A stretch of 64,000 bases of DNA. Origin: Saprospiraceae bacterium (GTDB taxonomy: Bacteria; Bacteroidota; Bacteroidia; Chitinophagales; Saprospiraceae). Shown here one piece after another: positions 28,932 to 38,439 of this stretch (position 1 is the first letter of the stretch; every line of letters begins with the position of its first letter). The notes beneath the pieces were generated by a model. It ran no database searches, was not told the DNA's origin, and worked only from the letters and a program-made list of their open reading frames with translations. The position numbers and the translations under genes are program-made. The stretch lies in contig JADKAA010000029.1 of the NCBI GenBank assembly GCA_016715465.1, positions 1,488,001 through 1,552,000 on the forward strand, written 5' to 3'.

Positions 28932-28997
28932 TAACTTATTAAAGATTTATTTAAATAGCCCTATTAAAAAACACCATTACCTTGCCCTAAATTTCCT

Positions 28998-29005
28998 TAA
29001 CTTTG
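28998..29005 (+). promoter_or_regulatory. -7 promoter element of the PBP1A gene
   Basis: TAACTTTG matches TAnnTTTG and lies 21 bases before the ATG at 29027, with a TTG at 28982-28984 as possible -33 contact. It overlaps the alternative TTG start at 29003, so the ATG is favoured. Confidence 0.6.
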
Positions 29006-29026
29006 CACCCCATACTAAATTGGAGA

Positions 29027-31834
29027 ATGGACTATAAACTGATAAAAGAAGGATGGAACTTAGTTAAAACCAGGTATGCTGCGGTTAAAACAGCCATAGG
29101 AGTTAAGCTGGAACCATTCTGGGGGCCTGTCAGGTCTAAGCTGGAACCTCTGAACGCCAAATACCTGAAAAAGAGTGAGCCGGTACGTCAATGGCACCGG
29201 GCTTTGGCGCAAAAAAAACCCATACTTGCTTCTATCATCCTCTGGACATATGACATAACCCGGACAGGTTTTATTGTCTTTTTTAGCCTGGTCTTTTTTT
29301 CCTGGATCGGTCTGTTTGGGCGCATGCCAAGTAGCAGCGAACTCCGCAACATTGAAAATGCAAATACCACGGAGATATATTCAGCAGATACCGTATTGAT
29401 CGGAAAATACTACATCGAAAACCGCACAGAAATTGGCCTGGCCAACATATCTCCTTATGTTGTTACCGCTTTACTCGCCGTGGAAGACAAACGTTTTTTT
29501 GAACACAGCGGCATCGACATCCGTTCATGGCTTAGGGTATTCAAAGGATTAGCCACTAACACTTCAGGACTTGGTGGAGGTTCTACACTTTCGCAGCAAT
29601 TGGCCAAGAATCTATATCCACGGCGCAATTACTGGATACCAGGTGTAAGTCTGCTCATCAACAAAATCAGAGAAAACATCATTTCCATCAAACTCGAAGG
29701 CATTTACGACAAGGAAGAATTGCTCGCCCTTTACCTTAATACCGTACCTTTTGGCGGTGACCGTTTCGGCATCACAGTGGCGGCCAAATATTTCTACAAT
29801 AAAAAAGCCAAAGATCTTAACCCTGCCGAAGCGGCTACCCTTATCGGCATGCTCAAGGCCACAACCGCACTCGATCCAACACGCAACCCTAATAATTCCA
29901 GGAAACGTCGTAACCTGGTGTTGGCGAGAATGGTGGACAATAGTGATTTTGTTTTTCACACCACCGATCTTGAAACGGTCTCATCACTTATCGCCAATGG
30001 AAAGCTGAGCAAAGAAGAATATGAAAAAATAAAAGATAAACCCGTCAACGCAGGCCGATTCACCGCCGATGAAGACAGTGGGGGCAAAGGCGCTTACTTT
30101 AAAGAATATCTTAGGGTAACCGTGATGCCCGGTATTTTGGGAAAACTCACCAAAGAAGATGGTACCAAATACAACCTGTATCGCGACGGGCTTAAGATTT
30201 ATACCACCCTTGACAGCCGCATGCAAAACTTTGCAGAGGCGGCCGTACAAAAACACATGTCTGCACTGCAAGCCAGGTTTAATGCGCACTGGAAAGGATA
30301 CAAAGAGTCTTTGCCCTGGGGTGATGACAAATGGCTTGAAGAGCAAAAGGTAAAGAGTGCCCGTTACCTTAAACTTAAAGAAAATGAAGTACCGGATTCG
30401 ACGATTGACCGCATCTTCAATGAGCCCGTAAAGATGACCGTATTTTCCTGGAAAAATGGCGGTAGCGATGCCGATACCCTAATGACCCCCATGGACAGTA
30501 TCAAGCACTACTTTCTAATGCTCAATACGGGATTCATGGCCATGGACCACAGCAACGGACACATCAAAGCATGGGTAGGTGGCACCAGTTTTAAATATTT
30601 CAAATACGATCACATTTTATCCAAGCGACAGGTAGGTTCTACTTTCAAACCCATAGTTTATGCCGCTGCGGTGCAAGACAGTGTAAAACCATGTGACTAT
30701 TACCGTAACGAAAGGGTAACCCTTGAAGACTGGAGTCCCGGAAATTCAGATGGCACTTATGGAGGCTGGGCAACGGTGATCGGCGGTCTTACTTATTCCA
30801 TCAATACCATTGCGGCACAACTCATTGTAAAGGTGGGTATTCAAAAATCCATCGACCTGGCCACAAAAATGGGTATTACAACGAAATTGCCCCGTGAATT
30901 TGGTATTGCCCTTGGGGCAGCAGACATCATGCTGTACGACATGATGAAGGTATATGGCACGATTGCGAACAAAGGCACCAGACCCGAGCCGGTAACCATA
31001 TTAAAAATTGTTGACCGCAATAACAAGGTCATTTACGATTACCAGGAGGAATTGCGCAAAAATCCATTACTCGGTCCCAATGTGAAGGCCCTGAGTGAAG
31101 ATGAAGCAGCCATCGTTAAACGAATGATGCAAAGTGTAGTTGACCAGGGCACCGGCAGTAAATTCCGCAATGCATACGGAGTGGTCGGAGAATTTGCCGG
31201 TAAAACGGGCACCACCCAAAACCAGTCAGACGGTTGGTTTATTGCTTTCAACCCCACCCTGGTGACCGGATCATGGGTAGGAGGACCCAGTCCTGCCGTG
31301 AGATTCAGGGATATGGATTTGGGACAGGGCTCAGCCATGGCTCTGCCGATCGTGGGTGAATTCTGGAAGCAGGTTAGGAATGATAAAAAATGGAGAAAAC
31401 TCACGGACACCCGCTTTGAAGAAAATGAAACCGCGAAAAGCATGATAGGCTGTCCATTTAGAATTTACATCTCTCCAGATACCCTGGAGATGCTGATGCA
31501 GGATAGTACGGTGCGGGATTCCATCCTTAAGAATGGATACCGTGGACTGGATGAAATCGTAAAACAGCGATACGGCTCTGGGCCAGAGGGAGAATTTGCA
31601 GAACCTTTAGAGGGAGGAGAGATCCTGGAAGGTATTCCAGCCGAAGATATCCAACCCATAGATGCAGAGGAGGATCAAAAAGAGTCTGCTACCAAAAAGA
31701 AAGATGAGAAAAAAGCAGTCGAAAAAAAGACAGGACCTGACCCCAAAGCAGTGCCGGTAGATAAGAAAAAAGCAGAAGTTAAAAAACCGGAAAGCCCGAA
31801 AAAAGGTGAGCCTAAAAAACCAGGCGGAGGCTGA
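29027..31834 (+). CDS. Penicillin-binding protein 1A (bifunctional transglycosylase/transpeptidase)
   Basis: Class A PBP of 935 residues that polymerises and cross-links peptidoglycan. A cytoplasmic stretch of about 75 residues is followed by one transmembrane helix, the GT51 glycosyltransferase domain (AVEDKRFFEHSGID with the catalytic Glu, and GGSTLSQQLAKNL), and the transpeptidase domain with GSTFKP (SxxK), SINT (SxN) and KTGTT (KTG). The final 60 residues are a Lys/Glu/Pro-rich disordered tail. The ATG at 29027 is chosen because a promoter element overlaps the upstream TTG. The gene lies just beyond an IS element, but its promoter is outside the inverted repeat. Confidence 0.9.
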   Translation: MDYKLIKEGWNLVKTRYAAVKTAIGVKLEPFWGPVRSKLEPLNAKYLKKSEPVRQWHRALAQKKPILASIILWTYDITRTGFIVFFSLVFFSWIGLFGRMPSSSELRNIENANTTEIYSADTVLIGKYYIENRTEIGLANISPYVVTALLAVEDKRFFEHSGIDIRSWLRVFKGLATNTSGLGGGSTLSQQLAKNLYPRRNYWIPGVSLLINKIRENIISIKLEGIYDKEELLALYLNTVPFGGDRFGITVAAKYFYNKKAKDLNPAEAATLIGMLKATTALDPTRNPNNSRKRRNLVLARMVDNSDFVFHTTDLETVSSLIANGKLSKEEYEKIKDKPVNAGRFTADEDSGGKGAYFKEYLRVTVMPGILGKLTKEDGTKYNLYRDGLKIYTTLDSRMQNFAEAAVQKHMSALQARFNAHWKGYKESLPWGDDKWLEEQKVKSARYLKLKENEVPDSTIDRIFNEPVKMTVFSWKNGGSDADTLMTPMDSIKHYFLMLNTGFMAMDHSNGHIKAWVGGTSFKYFKYDHILSKRQVGSTFKPIVYAAAVQDSVKPCDYYRNERVTLEDWSPGNSDGTYGGWATVIGGLTYSINTIAAQLIVKVGIQKSIDLATKMGITTKLPREFGIALGAADIMLYDMMKVYGTIANKGTRPEPVTILKIVDRNNKVIYDYQEELRKNPLLGPNVKALSEDEAAIVKRMMQSVVDQGTGSKFRNAYGVVGEFAGKTGTTQNQSDGWFIAFNPTLVTGSWVGGPSPAVRFRDMDLGQGSAMALPIVGEFWKQVRNDKKWRKLTDTRFEENETAKSMIGCPFRIYISPDTLEMLMQDSTVRDSILKNGYRGLDEIVKQRYGSGPEGEFAEPLEGGEILEGIPAEDIQPIDAEEDQKESATKKKDEKKAVEKKTGPDPKAVPVDKKKAEVKKPESPKKGEPKKPGGG

Positions 31835-31951
31835 ATCCAAGAGATTTTATTTATAGCTGTCTAAACAAATTGACTAAACTTCCATTGATGTAAAGTAACG
31901 GTACTTCAATTTTAATGTTGAAATGTTGGCACCGGCCTTAAAAAACAACAC

Positions 31952-32860
31952 ATGCGTATTAAACACCTATTGGTAATGGTCCTGCTTGGACTCCTGATCA
32001 TCGGGGGTTGTAAGACAACCAAATCCACCTCCAAATCAGAACTTGACAAGGCCCTGTTGTGGGAGATTACCGGCACAGGAATTAAAAAACCTTCTTATCT
32101 GTACGGCACCATCCACATGATACCCGCTACAGATTATTTTTTACCCAAGGGAACGCTGAATGCGATTGAACAAAGTGACGAGATGTTTTTTGAGATCGAC
32201 ATGAAAGACATGAATGACGTTTCTGCCTTGTTTGGCATGATGAATAAGATCTTCATGAAAGATGGCATCACCTTAAAGACCTTATTAAACGAGGCCGACT
32301 ATCAGCTGGTGAGCAATCAATTTTCAAAATTGGGCTTACCTATGTTTATGCTGGAACGGGTAAAACCGATGTTCCTGAGCGCTTTTGCCATGGGCGATTT
32401 GAATCCCACTTCCTTGCAGGATGGCACGATTAAGTCATATGAGATGGAGTTTTATGAAATATCCAAAGACAGAAAAATACCAACCCAAGGGCTGGAAACC
32501 ATAGATTTCCAGATCAGTGTATTTGATTCGATACCCTATGCTGATCAGGCGAAAATGCTGGTTGAAAGTCTGAAGGCAAGCAATACCAACGATGGTGAAT
32601 TCCAGGAAATGGTGAGACTGTATAAAAGCCAGGACATAGAGGCCATGGTTGCCACCATGGGAGAGGAAGGTTCCGAATTGGGTGGCTATGAGGATCTGTT
32701 GCTTACTGGCAGGAACAAAAACTGGGTGCCGCTTATCGTGGACCAGGTTAAGAAAAAACCTACCTTTTTTGCGGTTGGTGCCGGACATCTGGGCGGGCCT
32801 AATGGTGTGATCCAATTACTTAAAGCGAAGGGTTTAAAATTGCGTGCCCTAAAATCCTAA
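31952..32860 (+). CDS. TraB/GumN family lipoprotein
   Basis: A 302-residue protein with a lipobox (IIGGC, near residue 20) followed by a TraB/GumN domain. Family marks are LLWEITGTGIKKPSYLYGTIHM with its GTIH motif, and the C-terminal FFAVGAGHLGGPNGVIQLL containing GAGHL. Members are thought to be metal-dependent proteases of the Tiki type, where GxxH and the second GxH supply metal ligands; activity here is inference. It follows PBP1A by about 120 bases on the same strand. Confidence 0.85.
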   Translation: MRIKHLLVMVLLGLLIIGGCKTTKSTSKSELDKALLWEITGTGIKKPSYLYGTIHMIPATDYFLPKGTLNAIEQSDEMFFEIDMKDMNDVSALFGMMNKIFMKDGITLKTLLNEADYQLVSNQFSKLGLPMFMLERVKPMFLSAFAMGDLNPTSLQDGTIKSYEMEFYEISKDRKIPTQGLETIDFQISVFDSIPYADQAKMLVESLKASNTNDGEFQEMVRLYKSQDIEAMVATMGEEGSELGGYEDLLLTGRNKNWVPLIVDQVKKKPTFFAVGAGHLGGPNGVIQLLKAKGLKLRALKS

Positions 32861-33211
32861 AATCTAATTGCACCCAAAATACCGTTTAGGCATAGTCATA
32901 CCAACCAAGTAGAATACTGTTTCAAATGTCAATTATCCACCACTTCTTCTGAAGTCGTCCTTGAATTAATCTCGGTTAAAATAAAATTTTATTTTGTTTA
33001 GTAATCTTTTACCATACATAATAAAGTAAGGCCTCTAAAATAAGGCAGGATTTGACAGAATTTTCAGTGCATTATCAAACAATATTTTATACATTATAGA
33101 ATATAATCCTGTAATTTTAATTTTCACCAAATATTGTACTTTGTTTTTTAATTTTTCTACTTTTGTGCCGTTTTTCAAACGACGCATTTAAAAGTAAAAA
33201 AAATAGAAACG
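32861..33211. other. AT-rich intergenic region upstream of the pyrophosphatase
   Basis: About 350 bases with no ORF of note. It contains the promoter at 33158-33165 and long A/T tracts. I see no RNA gene or riboswitch. Confidence 0.5.
33158..33165 (+). promoter_or_regulatory. -7 promoter element of the pyrophosphatase gene
   Basis: TACTTTTG matches TAnnTTTG and lies 46 bases before the ATG, with TTTG-like contacts about 17-20 bases further upstream. Confidence 0.55.
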
Positions 33212-35419
33212 ATGATCAACAATTTGATATACGTAGTTCCCCTGTGTGGTCTGGTGGCTTTGATCTTTATGATGCTGAAAGCTCGTTGGGTGGTTGCCCA
33301 GGATCCGGGCAATGAGCGTATGCAGGAGATATCTACCGCGATAGCAGATGGAGCCCTTGCCTTCCTGAAAGCAGAATGGAGGATATTATTCATTTTTGGG
33401 GCTGTAGTCTCTGTCCTGCTTGCCTGGTCTGGTACCCTGGTTGAAAGTTCACACTGGCTGATTGGTGTAGCCTTTATCATTGGGGCCTTTACCTCAGCTT
33501 ATGCGGGTTACATCGGCATGAACATCGCTACCAAGGCAAACGTCAGAACGGCACAGGCTGCGAGAACAAGTTTAAAGCAGGCCCTTAAGGTATCTTTTAC
33601 GGGAGGATCTGTCATGGGACTCGGAGTAGCCGGTCTCGCCGTAATCGGTCTGAGTGTGCTTTTCATCATCTTATACACCATATTTGTGGGTGACAGCGGA
33701 GATGTAAATGGCATCGGTATGGAAAAAGCACTTGAAGTATTGGCAGGCTTTTCCCTTGGCGCCGAATCCATTGCCCTTTTCGCAAGGGTTGGCGGAGGAA
33801 TCTATACCAAAGCTGCCGATGTTGGAGCGGATCTTGTTGGCAAAGTTGAGGCAGGTATTCCGGAAGACGACCCCAGGAACCCGGCCACCATCGCGGACAA
33901 TGTGGGCGACAATGTGGGCGACGTAGCCGGCATGGGAGCCGACCTTTTTGGTTCTTATGTCGCCACCATCCTGGCCACCATGGTACTGGGAAGGGAGATC
34001 ATTTCCAACGATGAGGTCGGTGGCATTGCACCCATTTTATTACCCATGCTCATTGCAGGTATGGGCCTGATCTTTTCCACGATATCTACCTATTTTGTGT
34101 CCGTCAAAGATGACCATGGAGATGTGCTGACGGCGCTCAATTATGGCAACTTCGGTTCCATTCTCTTAACCGCCATAGCTTCCTACCCATTGGTCATGTA
34201 CATCATGCCGCAAAGCATGGAGCTCAGGGGTGTTGTGTTTTCTAATACCAGCGTGTTTTTTGCCATCATACTCGGTTTGGTGGTTGGCGCCATCATATCC
34301 TGGATTACTGAATATTATACAGCCATGGGCAAAAGGCCCGTATCTTCCATCGTACAACAATCTTCCACTGGCCACGCCACCAACATCATCGGCGGACTCT
34401 CCGTGGGCATGGAATCTACCCTGGTACCGATGGTGGTGCTCGGTGCGGGCATCTTTATCTCTTATTTCTTTGCCGGTCTGTATGGCGTAGCCATTGCTGC
34501 TGCAGGTATGATGGCCACTACGGCCATGCAACTCGCCATCGACGCCTTTGGTCCGATCGCAGACAATGCAGGAGGTATTGCCGAAATGAGTGAACTTCCT
34601 TCCGAAGTAAGGGAGCGCACAGACGTGCTCGACGCAGTGGGCAACACCACGGCAGCTACCGGCAAAGGTTTTGCCATCGCATCGGCGGCCCTTACAGCGT
34701 TGGCGCTTTTTGCAGCCTTTGTGGGACTTACCGGCATCACCAGCATCGACATTTACAAAGCAGACGTTTTGGCGGGACTTTTCATCGGTTCTGTGATCCC
34801 CTATATCTTTTCCTCTCTGGCCATTGCTGCCGTAGGAAGGGCAGCCATGAAAATGGTGGAAGAGGTAAGGCGACAGTTCAGGGAAATACCCGGCATTATG
34901 GAAGGAAAAGCCAAACCCGAATACGACAAGTGTGTGGCGATCTCAACAGAAGCATCCATCAAAGAAATGATGGCACCGGGCCTCATTGCCCTCATCGTGC
35001 CTGTCATCATCGGTTTCCTCTTCGGACCCGAAGTACTGGGTGGCTGTCTGGCCGGTGTCACCGTATCCGGTGTGCTCATGGGCATCTTCCAGAACAATGC
35101 CGGCGGTGCCTGGGACAACGCCAAAAAATCTTTTGAAAAAGGTGCCGAGATCAACGGTGAGGTACACTACAAAGGTTCACACCACCACAAAGCAGCCGTT
35201 ACCGGTGACACCGTGGGCGATCCATTCAAGGACACTTCCGGCCCATCCATGAACATCCTCATCAAACTGATGTCCATCGTCTCCCTGGTGATCGCACCAC
35301 ACATCCACGTCGATCACCACCAGGCCCTGTTTTCTCTGAGGCCCAAGTCGATCGAAGAACAGCCCATCCAACTTTCTAAAAAAGATACCTACCATTTACA
35401 ACCGGGTGACCTGAAATAA
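33212..35419 (+). CDS. hppA: Ion-translocating membrane pyrophosphatase, K+-stimulated type
   Basis: Couples pyrophosphate hydrolysis to H+ or Na+ pumping across the inner membrane. The 735 residues make about 16 helices. The catalytic loop contains DDPRNPATIADNVGDNVGD with the pyrophosphate/Mg-binding Asp residues, and a second GDTVGDPFKDTSGP segment lies near the C terminus. The segment GNTTAATGKGFAI has Ala where K+-independent pumps have Lys, which marks the K+-dependent class. Whether it pumps Na+ or H+ cannot be decided by eye. A strong terminator follows directly. Confidence 0.93.
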   Translation: MINNLIYVVPLCGLVALIFMMLKARWVVAQDPGNERMQEISTAIADGALAFLKAEWRILFIFGAVVSVLLAWSGTLVESSHWLIGVAFIIGAFTSAYAGYIGMNIATKANVRTAQAARTSLKQALKVSFTGGSVMGLGVAGLAVIGLSVLFIILYTIFVGDSGDVNGIGMEKALEVLAGFSLGAESIALFARVGGGIYTKAADVGADLVGKVEAGIPEDDPRNPATIADNVGDNVGDVAGMGADLFGSYVATILATMVLGREIISNDEVGGIAPILLPMLIAGMGLIFSTISTYFVSVKDDHGDVLTALNYGNFGSILLTAIASYPLVMYIMPQSMELRGVVFSNTSVFFAIILGLVVGAIISWITEYYTAMGKRPVSSIVQQSSTGHATNIIGGLSVGMESTLVPMVVLGAGIFISYFFAGLYGVAIAAAGMMATTAMQLAIDAFGPIADNAGGIAEMSELPSEVRERTDVLDAVGNTTAATGKGFAIASAALTALALFAAFVGLTGITSIDIYKADVLAGLFIGSVIPYIFSSLAIAAVGRAAMKMVEEVRRQFREIPGIMEGKAKPEYDKCVAISTEASIKEMMAPGLIALIVPVIIGFLFGPEVLGGCLAGVTVSGVLMGIFQNNAGGAWDNAKKSFEKGAEINGEVHYKGSHHHKAAVTGDTVGDPFKDTSGPSMNILIKLMSIVSLVIAPHIHVDHHQALFSLRPKSIEEQPIQLSKKDTYHLQPGDLK

Positions 35420-35439
35420 GGTAACCGCGGAATACAGTG

Positions 35440-35473
35440 AAAAGCCGTCCCCAAAAGGGATGGCTTTTTTTTT
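35440..35473 (+). terminator. Rho-independent terminator after the pyrophosphatase gene
   Basis: AAAGCCGTCCC pairs with GGGATGGCTTT (one mismatch or G-T pair) around a short A-rich loop and continues into a run of nine T, 20 bases after the stop codon. Confidence 0.8.
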
Positions 35474-35500
35474 GACATCAAAACGGGCATGTACTAAATG

Positions 35501-35562
35501 TTGTGTTCTTTGTGAATGCCTTGTGGCCTTTGTGGTGGAATTACGTCTCTTTTTTAACCACA
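35501..35562 (+). repeat. 62-base dispersed repeat, copy 1
   Basis: Begins TTGTGTTCTTTGTGAATGCC and ends TTTTTTAACCACA. It matches 37107-37168 at 59 of 62 positions in the same orientation, and the two copies flank the first IS110 element. Confidence 0.8.
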
Positions 35563-35678
35563 AAGAACCTTTAGATTTGCAAAGTAAAATATTAATTAAT
35601 TTAAAATGTATAACCATCATCCATGCCTGGGGGGGCCGGGGGGGGTATGATTTTTGTTGATTATGTGGAAAAGCTGAG

Positions 35679-35853
35679 GTAAAGAGAGGCAAATTAGACA
35701 AAAGTGCTAGATTTTGAAATCTATTTTGTGATTAAATCCCTCTCTTTACATTTTAAGTAAAATCCAAATAGAAATTAGGGTAAAACCCATTAGTAAGGTT
35801 CTGGAGTTCACTTAAATTCTCAACTCATTAATTAACTGTAAAATTAAAAAAAA
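35679..35853 (+). ncRNA. Candidate bridge RNA region of IS110 copy 1
   Basis: Non-coding left end directly upstream of the recombinase. A perfect 11-base stem GTAAAGAGAGG (35679-35689) and CCTCTCTTTAC (35739-35749) encloses inner helices (ACAAAA with TTTTGT, TAGAT with ATCTA). A second block with GGG/CCC pairing (ATTAGGGTAAAACCCATTA) follows. The second IS110 copy has the same layout with compensatory stem changes. Bridge RNAs of IS110-type recombinases (as in IS621) come from this position; the assignment is inference and the ends are not known. Confidence 0.5.
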
Positions 35854-36870
35854 ATGAAAAGAATTTGTGTTGCCGGTGACATTTCCAAAGAGAAAATTGA
35901 TTTTTGCATCTACGATGGGGAGAGCTTCCTGGCTTCTAAAGAAGTAAAAAATTCAAAATCAGAATTGTCAACCTTTTTAAAACAAGTTGACACCTTATTT
36001 ACTGACGGAAAAAAGGAGAATGGGTATAATGAATGTGTTTTTGCATTTGAATACACAGGAGTATATAATAATATAGTTCTTAAATTATTGGAAAATATAA
36101 CTTCAAAGTCGCATTATTATACCCAGGTTCTATAAAAGCTGTAGTTAATTTTGATCGAGCAAAAAACGATACTATTGATGCACAAAAGATTGCTGAATAC
36201 GCTTATAGATTTTATGATAAATTAAATTTTCATTCTCCTCTTTCAAATGAAATGCAAGAGCTGAAAGCACTAATAACGGAAAGATCAGCTCTTGTTAAAG
36301 TAAAAAGTCAGCTCATCAGTAAGAAAGATGATCAAAATAAATTTCTACCATCCAACATATCCATGTTCTTAAAAAAAAATAATGAAAAAATTGAACAGGA
36401 GCTAGAGGAAGCTATTAATAATATTGAGGTTAGAATTTTAAAGGTTATCAAGAGTGATGAAAAATTGAAAGAAAATTATGAAATAGCAATCAGCGTTCCG
36501 GGTATTGGCCCTGCAACGGCAGCCGTATTAATTGCATGTACCAATAATTTCAATAGATTTAAAAATGATAAGCAGTTAGGTTGTTATTCTGGAGTAGTAC
36601 CTTTTCAAAGATCTTCTGGAGCATACAAAGGAAAAAACAAAGTGTCACCCAAAGCAAATAAACAGCTTAAAACGCTTTTACATTTAGGTGCGGTATCCGT
36701 GCTTAATAGCAAAATATATTCGGTGAATTCTACAACAGAAAAACAGGTGAAGGAAAAACAAAATGTCAGTTATCAATAGTGTAAGAAATAAAATATTGAA
36801 AACCGTTTTTGCATGTGTAACAAATAAGCAAAAATTTAAGCCCGACTACAAATTTCAATTTGCCGCTTAA
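35854..36870 (+). pseudogene. IS110-family DEDD recombinase, frameshifted (copy 1)
   Basis: N-terminal piece 35854-36135 has the RuvC-like start VAGDISKEKIDFC (first Asp) and FEYTGVYN (Glu). The frame then shifts near CAAAG at 36105-36112, and the next piece reads DRAKNDTIDAQKIAEYAYRF, which has the last two acidic residues. The transposase-20 domain follows with VPGIGPATAAVL and GVVPFQRSSGAYKGK, where the catalytic serine is expected. Two further shifts near 36730-36765 lead to MSVINSVRNKILKTVFACV and a stop at 36868-36870. The first and last are short A-run changes, so the gene may be intact in the organism. Confidence 0.8.
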
Positions 36871-37573
36871 ATCATGTAATAATGTGGATTATTATTTTAA
36901 ATAACTCATTTTCAATAGTGTACAAGATTTCATCTACACATTAAAAATAATTGAATAAAGACTTAAATAAACCATAGAAATCACTAAGTGTTTCATGGTT
37001 GTTCATGGTCGTAAAAAACGTTGCTACTCCATACCCTAGAAGGCTTACAGAATCAAGGGAAGGACGCAAAAGTTTGTATTCCTCCTTGTAGCCCTCGTGA
37101 TACACCTTGTGTTCTTTGTGAATTCCTTGTGGCCTTTGTGGTGAAGTTACGTCTCTTTTTTAACCACATAGGACACAACGAGGACACGAACAAGGTATAC
37201 AGAAATTTGTGTTTCCAAGGTGTTACCTTTGAGGCGAAGTTTTATTTTGCTAAAGCAGAAAAACTTATAGGGTATAGCCTCCAGTTTTTTGTCTGTTAAT
37301 TAATCCTCATTGGAATATCTCGATTTTCATTAAAGGATAAAATTTCATTATCCCCAGATGCCATAATTTGGGCTAAAATCAGGTCGCAGGTGATGATAAG
37401 ATTAAAAAATCAGAGAATCCATCGTGGTTGAAAACTACCATAAAATATTAGTTATCATTCCGTGAAAACACTGAATTTAAGTACTACAAAAGAGTTATTT
37501 ATTAATACATAATATTGCATTGTAACATTTATGTCATATTTGTACTTTATTAACCCATTTAAATGTTTAAAGT
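36871..37573. other. Intergenic region between IS110 copy 1 and the AT-rich secreted-protein block
   Basis: About 700 bases. It includes the second 62-base repeat (37107-37168), which is followed by a roughly inverted stretch (AACCACATAGGACACAACG, 37162-37180) that could fold back on it. No ORF here looks real; an open frame at 37021-37299 runs straight through the repeat. Confidence 0.5.
37107..37168 (+). repeat. 62-base dispersed repeat, copy 2
   Basis: Same orientation and 59 of 62 identical bases to 35501-35562. The Gly/Val-coding look of 'TTTGTGGCC' repeats is coincidental; the copies are intergenic. Confidence 0.8.
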
Positions 37574-38380
37574 ATGAATTCTAAACAAAATTTTCTGCAC
37601 CCCATTTCCCGAAATGAAAACAGCAAAGGCCTCAGGAAAAAGACTATCTCGATCCTGTTTTTACTTTCTTCTGTTTTGGCCTTAATGATTATTAACTCCT
37701 GCTCTACCGACTTCAATGCTGCCCAAACAAACAAACATTCTAATGCTGCCACTCTGGCAGAGACCCGAGATGCGCCCTGTGGCCCGACGGGGACACCGCC
37801 GGATGGGTGTGTGGATACTTACATTTCGAACCAACCCGTTAATGTGTCAGGTTGTACTTTATACGTAAGCTATACAGTAAGAAGGTGCGTTAACGGTTTT
37901 TCAATATCTAACTTGACCTTTACCTATTCGAGTAGTACAATATGTGACGCCATCCAACAACATTTTGTATCATTATATAACATGGGAAATTTTGGACAAT
38001 TATCCACTGATATGAATGATTTGTATGCTTATGTTTCCACACGAATTGAACAAATTGAGCTTAATAATTATCCAATTCCATATTGCGACGAAAATTTCAA
38101 CATATCTACTGAAATTTTTGCCTCTTCTTGTCTTCAATTGTGTCTTTCAGAGGATATAAGGGGAAATCCAGTAGTTACTCAAGAAGTATGCGGAAATGGA
38201 TGCTGCTCAAGAAATTCAATTTATTGTATAAATAGAGAAACGAAAGAATTAGAAGTGTATCGTCAAAATGGCCCTATTCCCACTTGCCTCTCTAACGATG
38301 TTTGCAATAATGAGGTTCAAACTGAATGCACTGTTAATTGCGATAGAATTCTATTCAAAGATATATTTAATGGCTTTTAA
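37574..38380 (+). CDS. Cysteine-rich lipoprotein of unknown function
   Basis: I do not recognise this 268-residue protein. It has a long basic N terminus (SKGLRKKT), a hydrophobic stretch and a lipobox ending at Cys43 (MIINSC), so it is probably a lipoprotein. The mature part holds 16 further cysteines, including a Gly-Cys-Cys pair (CGNGCCSRNSIYC), suggesting disulfide bonding outside the cytoplasm. No sorting tail. The DNA is AT-rich compared with housekeeping genes here. It is followed at 60 bases by a T9SS-type secreted protein on the same strand, so the three genes up to 41702 may form a unit. Confidence 0.7.
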   Translation: MNSKQNFLHPISRNENSKGLRKKTISILFLLSSVLALMIINSCSTDFNAAQTNKHSNAATLAETRDAPCGPTGTPPDGCVDTYISNQPVNVSGCTLYVSYTVRRCVNGFSISNLTFTYSSSTICDAIQQHFVSLYNMGNFGQLSTDMNDLYAYVSTRIEQIELNNYPIPYCDENFNISTEIFASSCLQLCLSEDIRGNPVVTQEVCGNGCCSRNSIYCINRETKELEVYRQNGPIPTCLSNDVCNNEVQTECTVNCDRILFKDIFNGF

Positions 38381-38439
38381 TCTTTAAACTTATATGGGAG
38401 AATTAAATTATTGATTCTCCCATAATAAATTTTGTAATT

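Larger units (their letters stand above)
35629..36885 (+). mobile_element. IS110-family insertion sequence, copy 1
   Basis: About 1.26 kb. The left end is set where similarity to the second copy begins, at a G-run pair (G7-CC-G8) followed by TATGATTTTTG. The right end is set about 15 bases after the recombinase stop, where similarity to copy 2 (GTWATWATGKGG) fades. No terminal inverted repeats or target duplication are seen, as expected for IS110. It has a long non-coding left end and one interrupted DEDD recombinase gene. Exact ends are approximate. Confidence 0.75.

Noticed and set aside
37021..37299. 92-residue open frame after IS110 copy 1
   Set aside because: It runs through the 62-base dispersed repeat, and the same peptide appears in the repeat copy at 35501, so it is not a gene.
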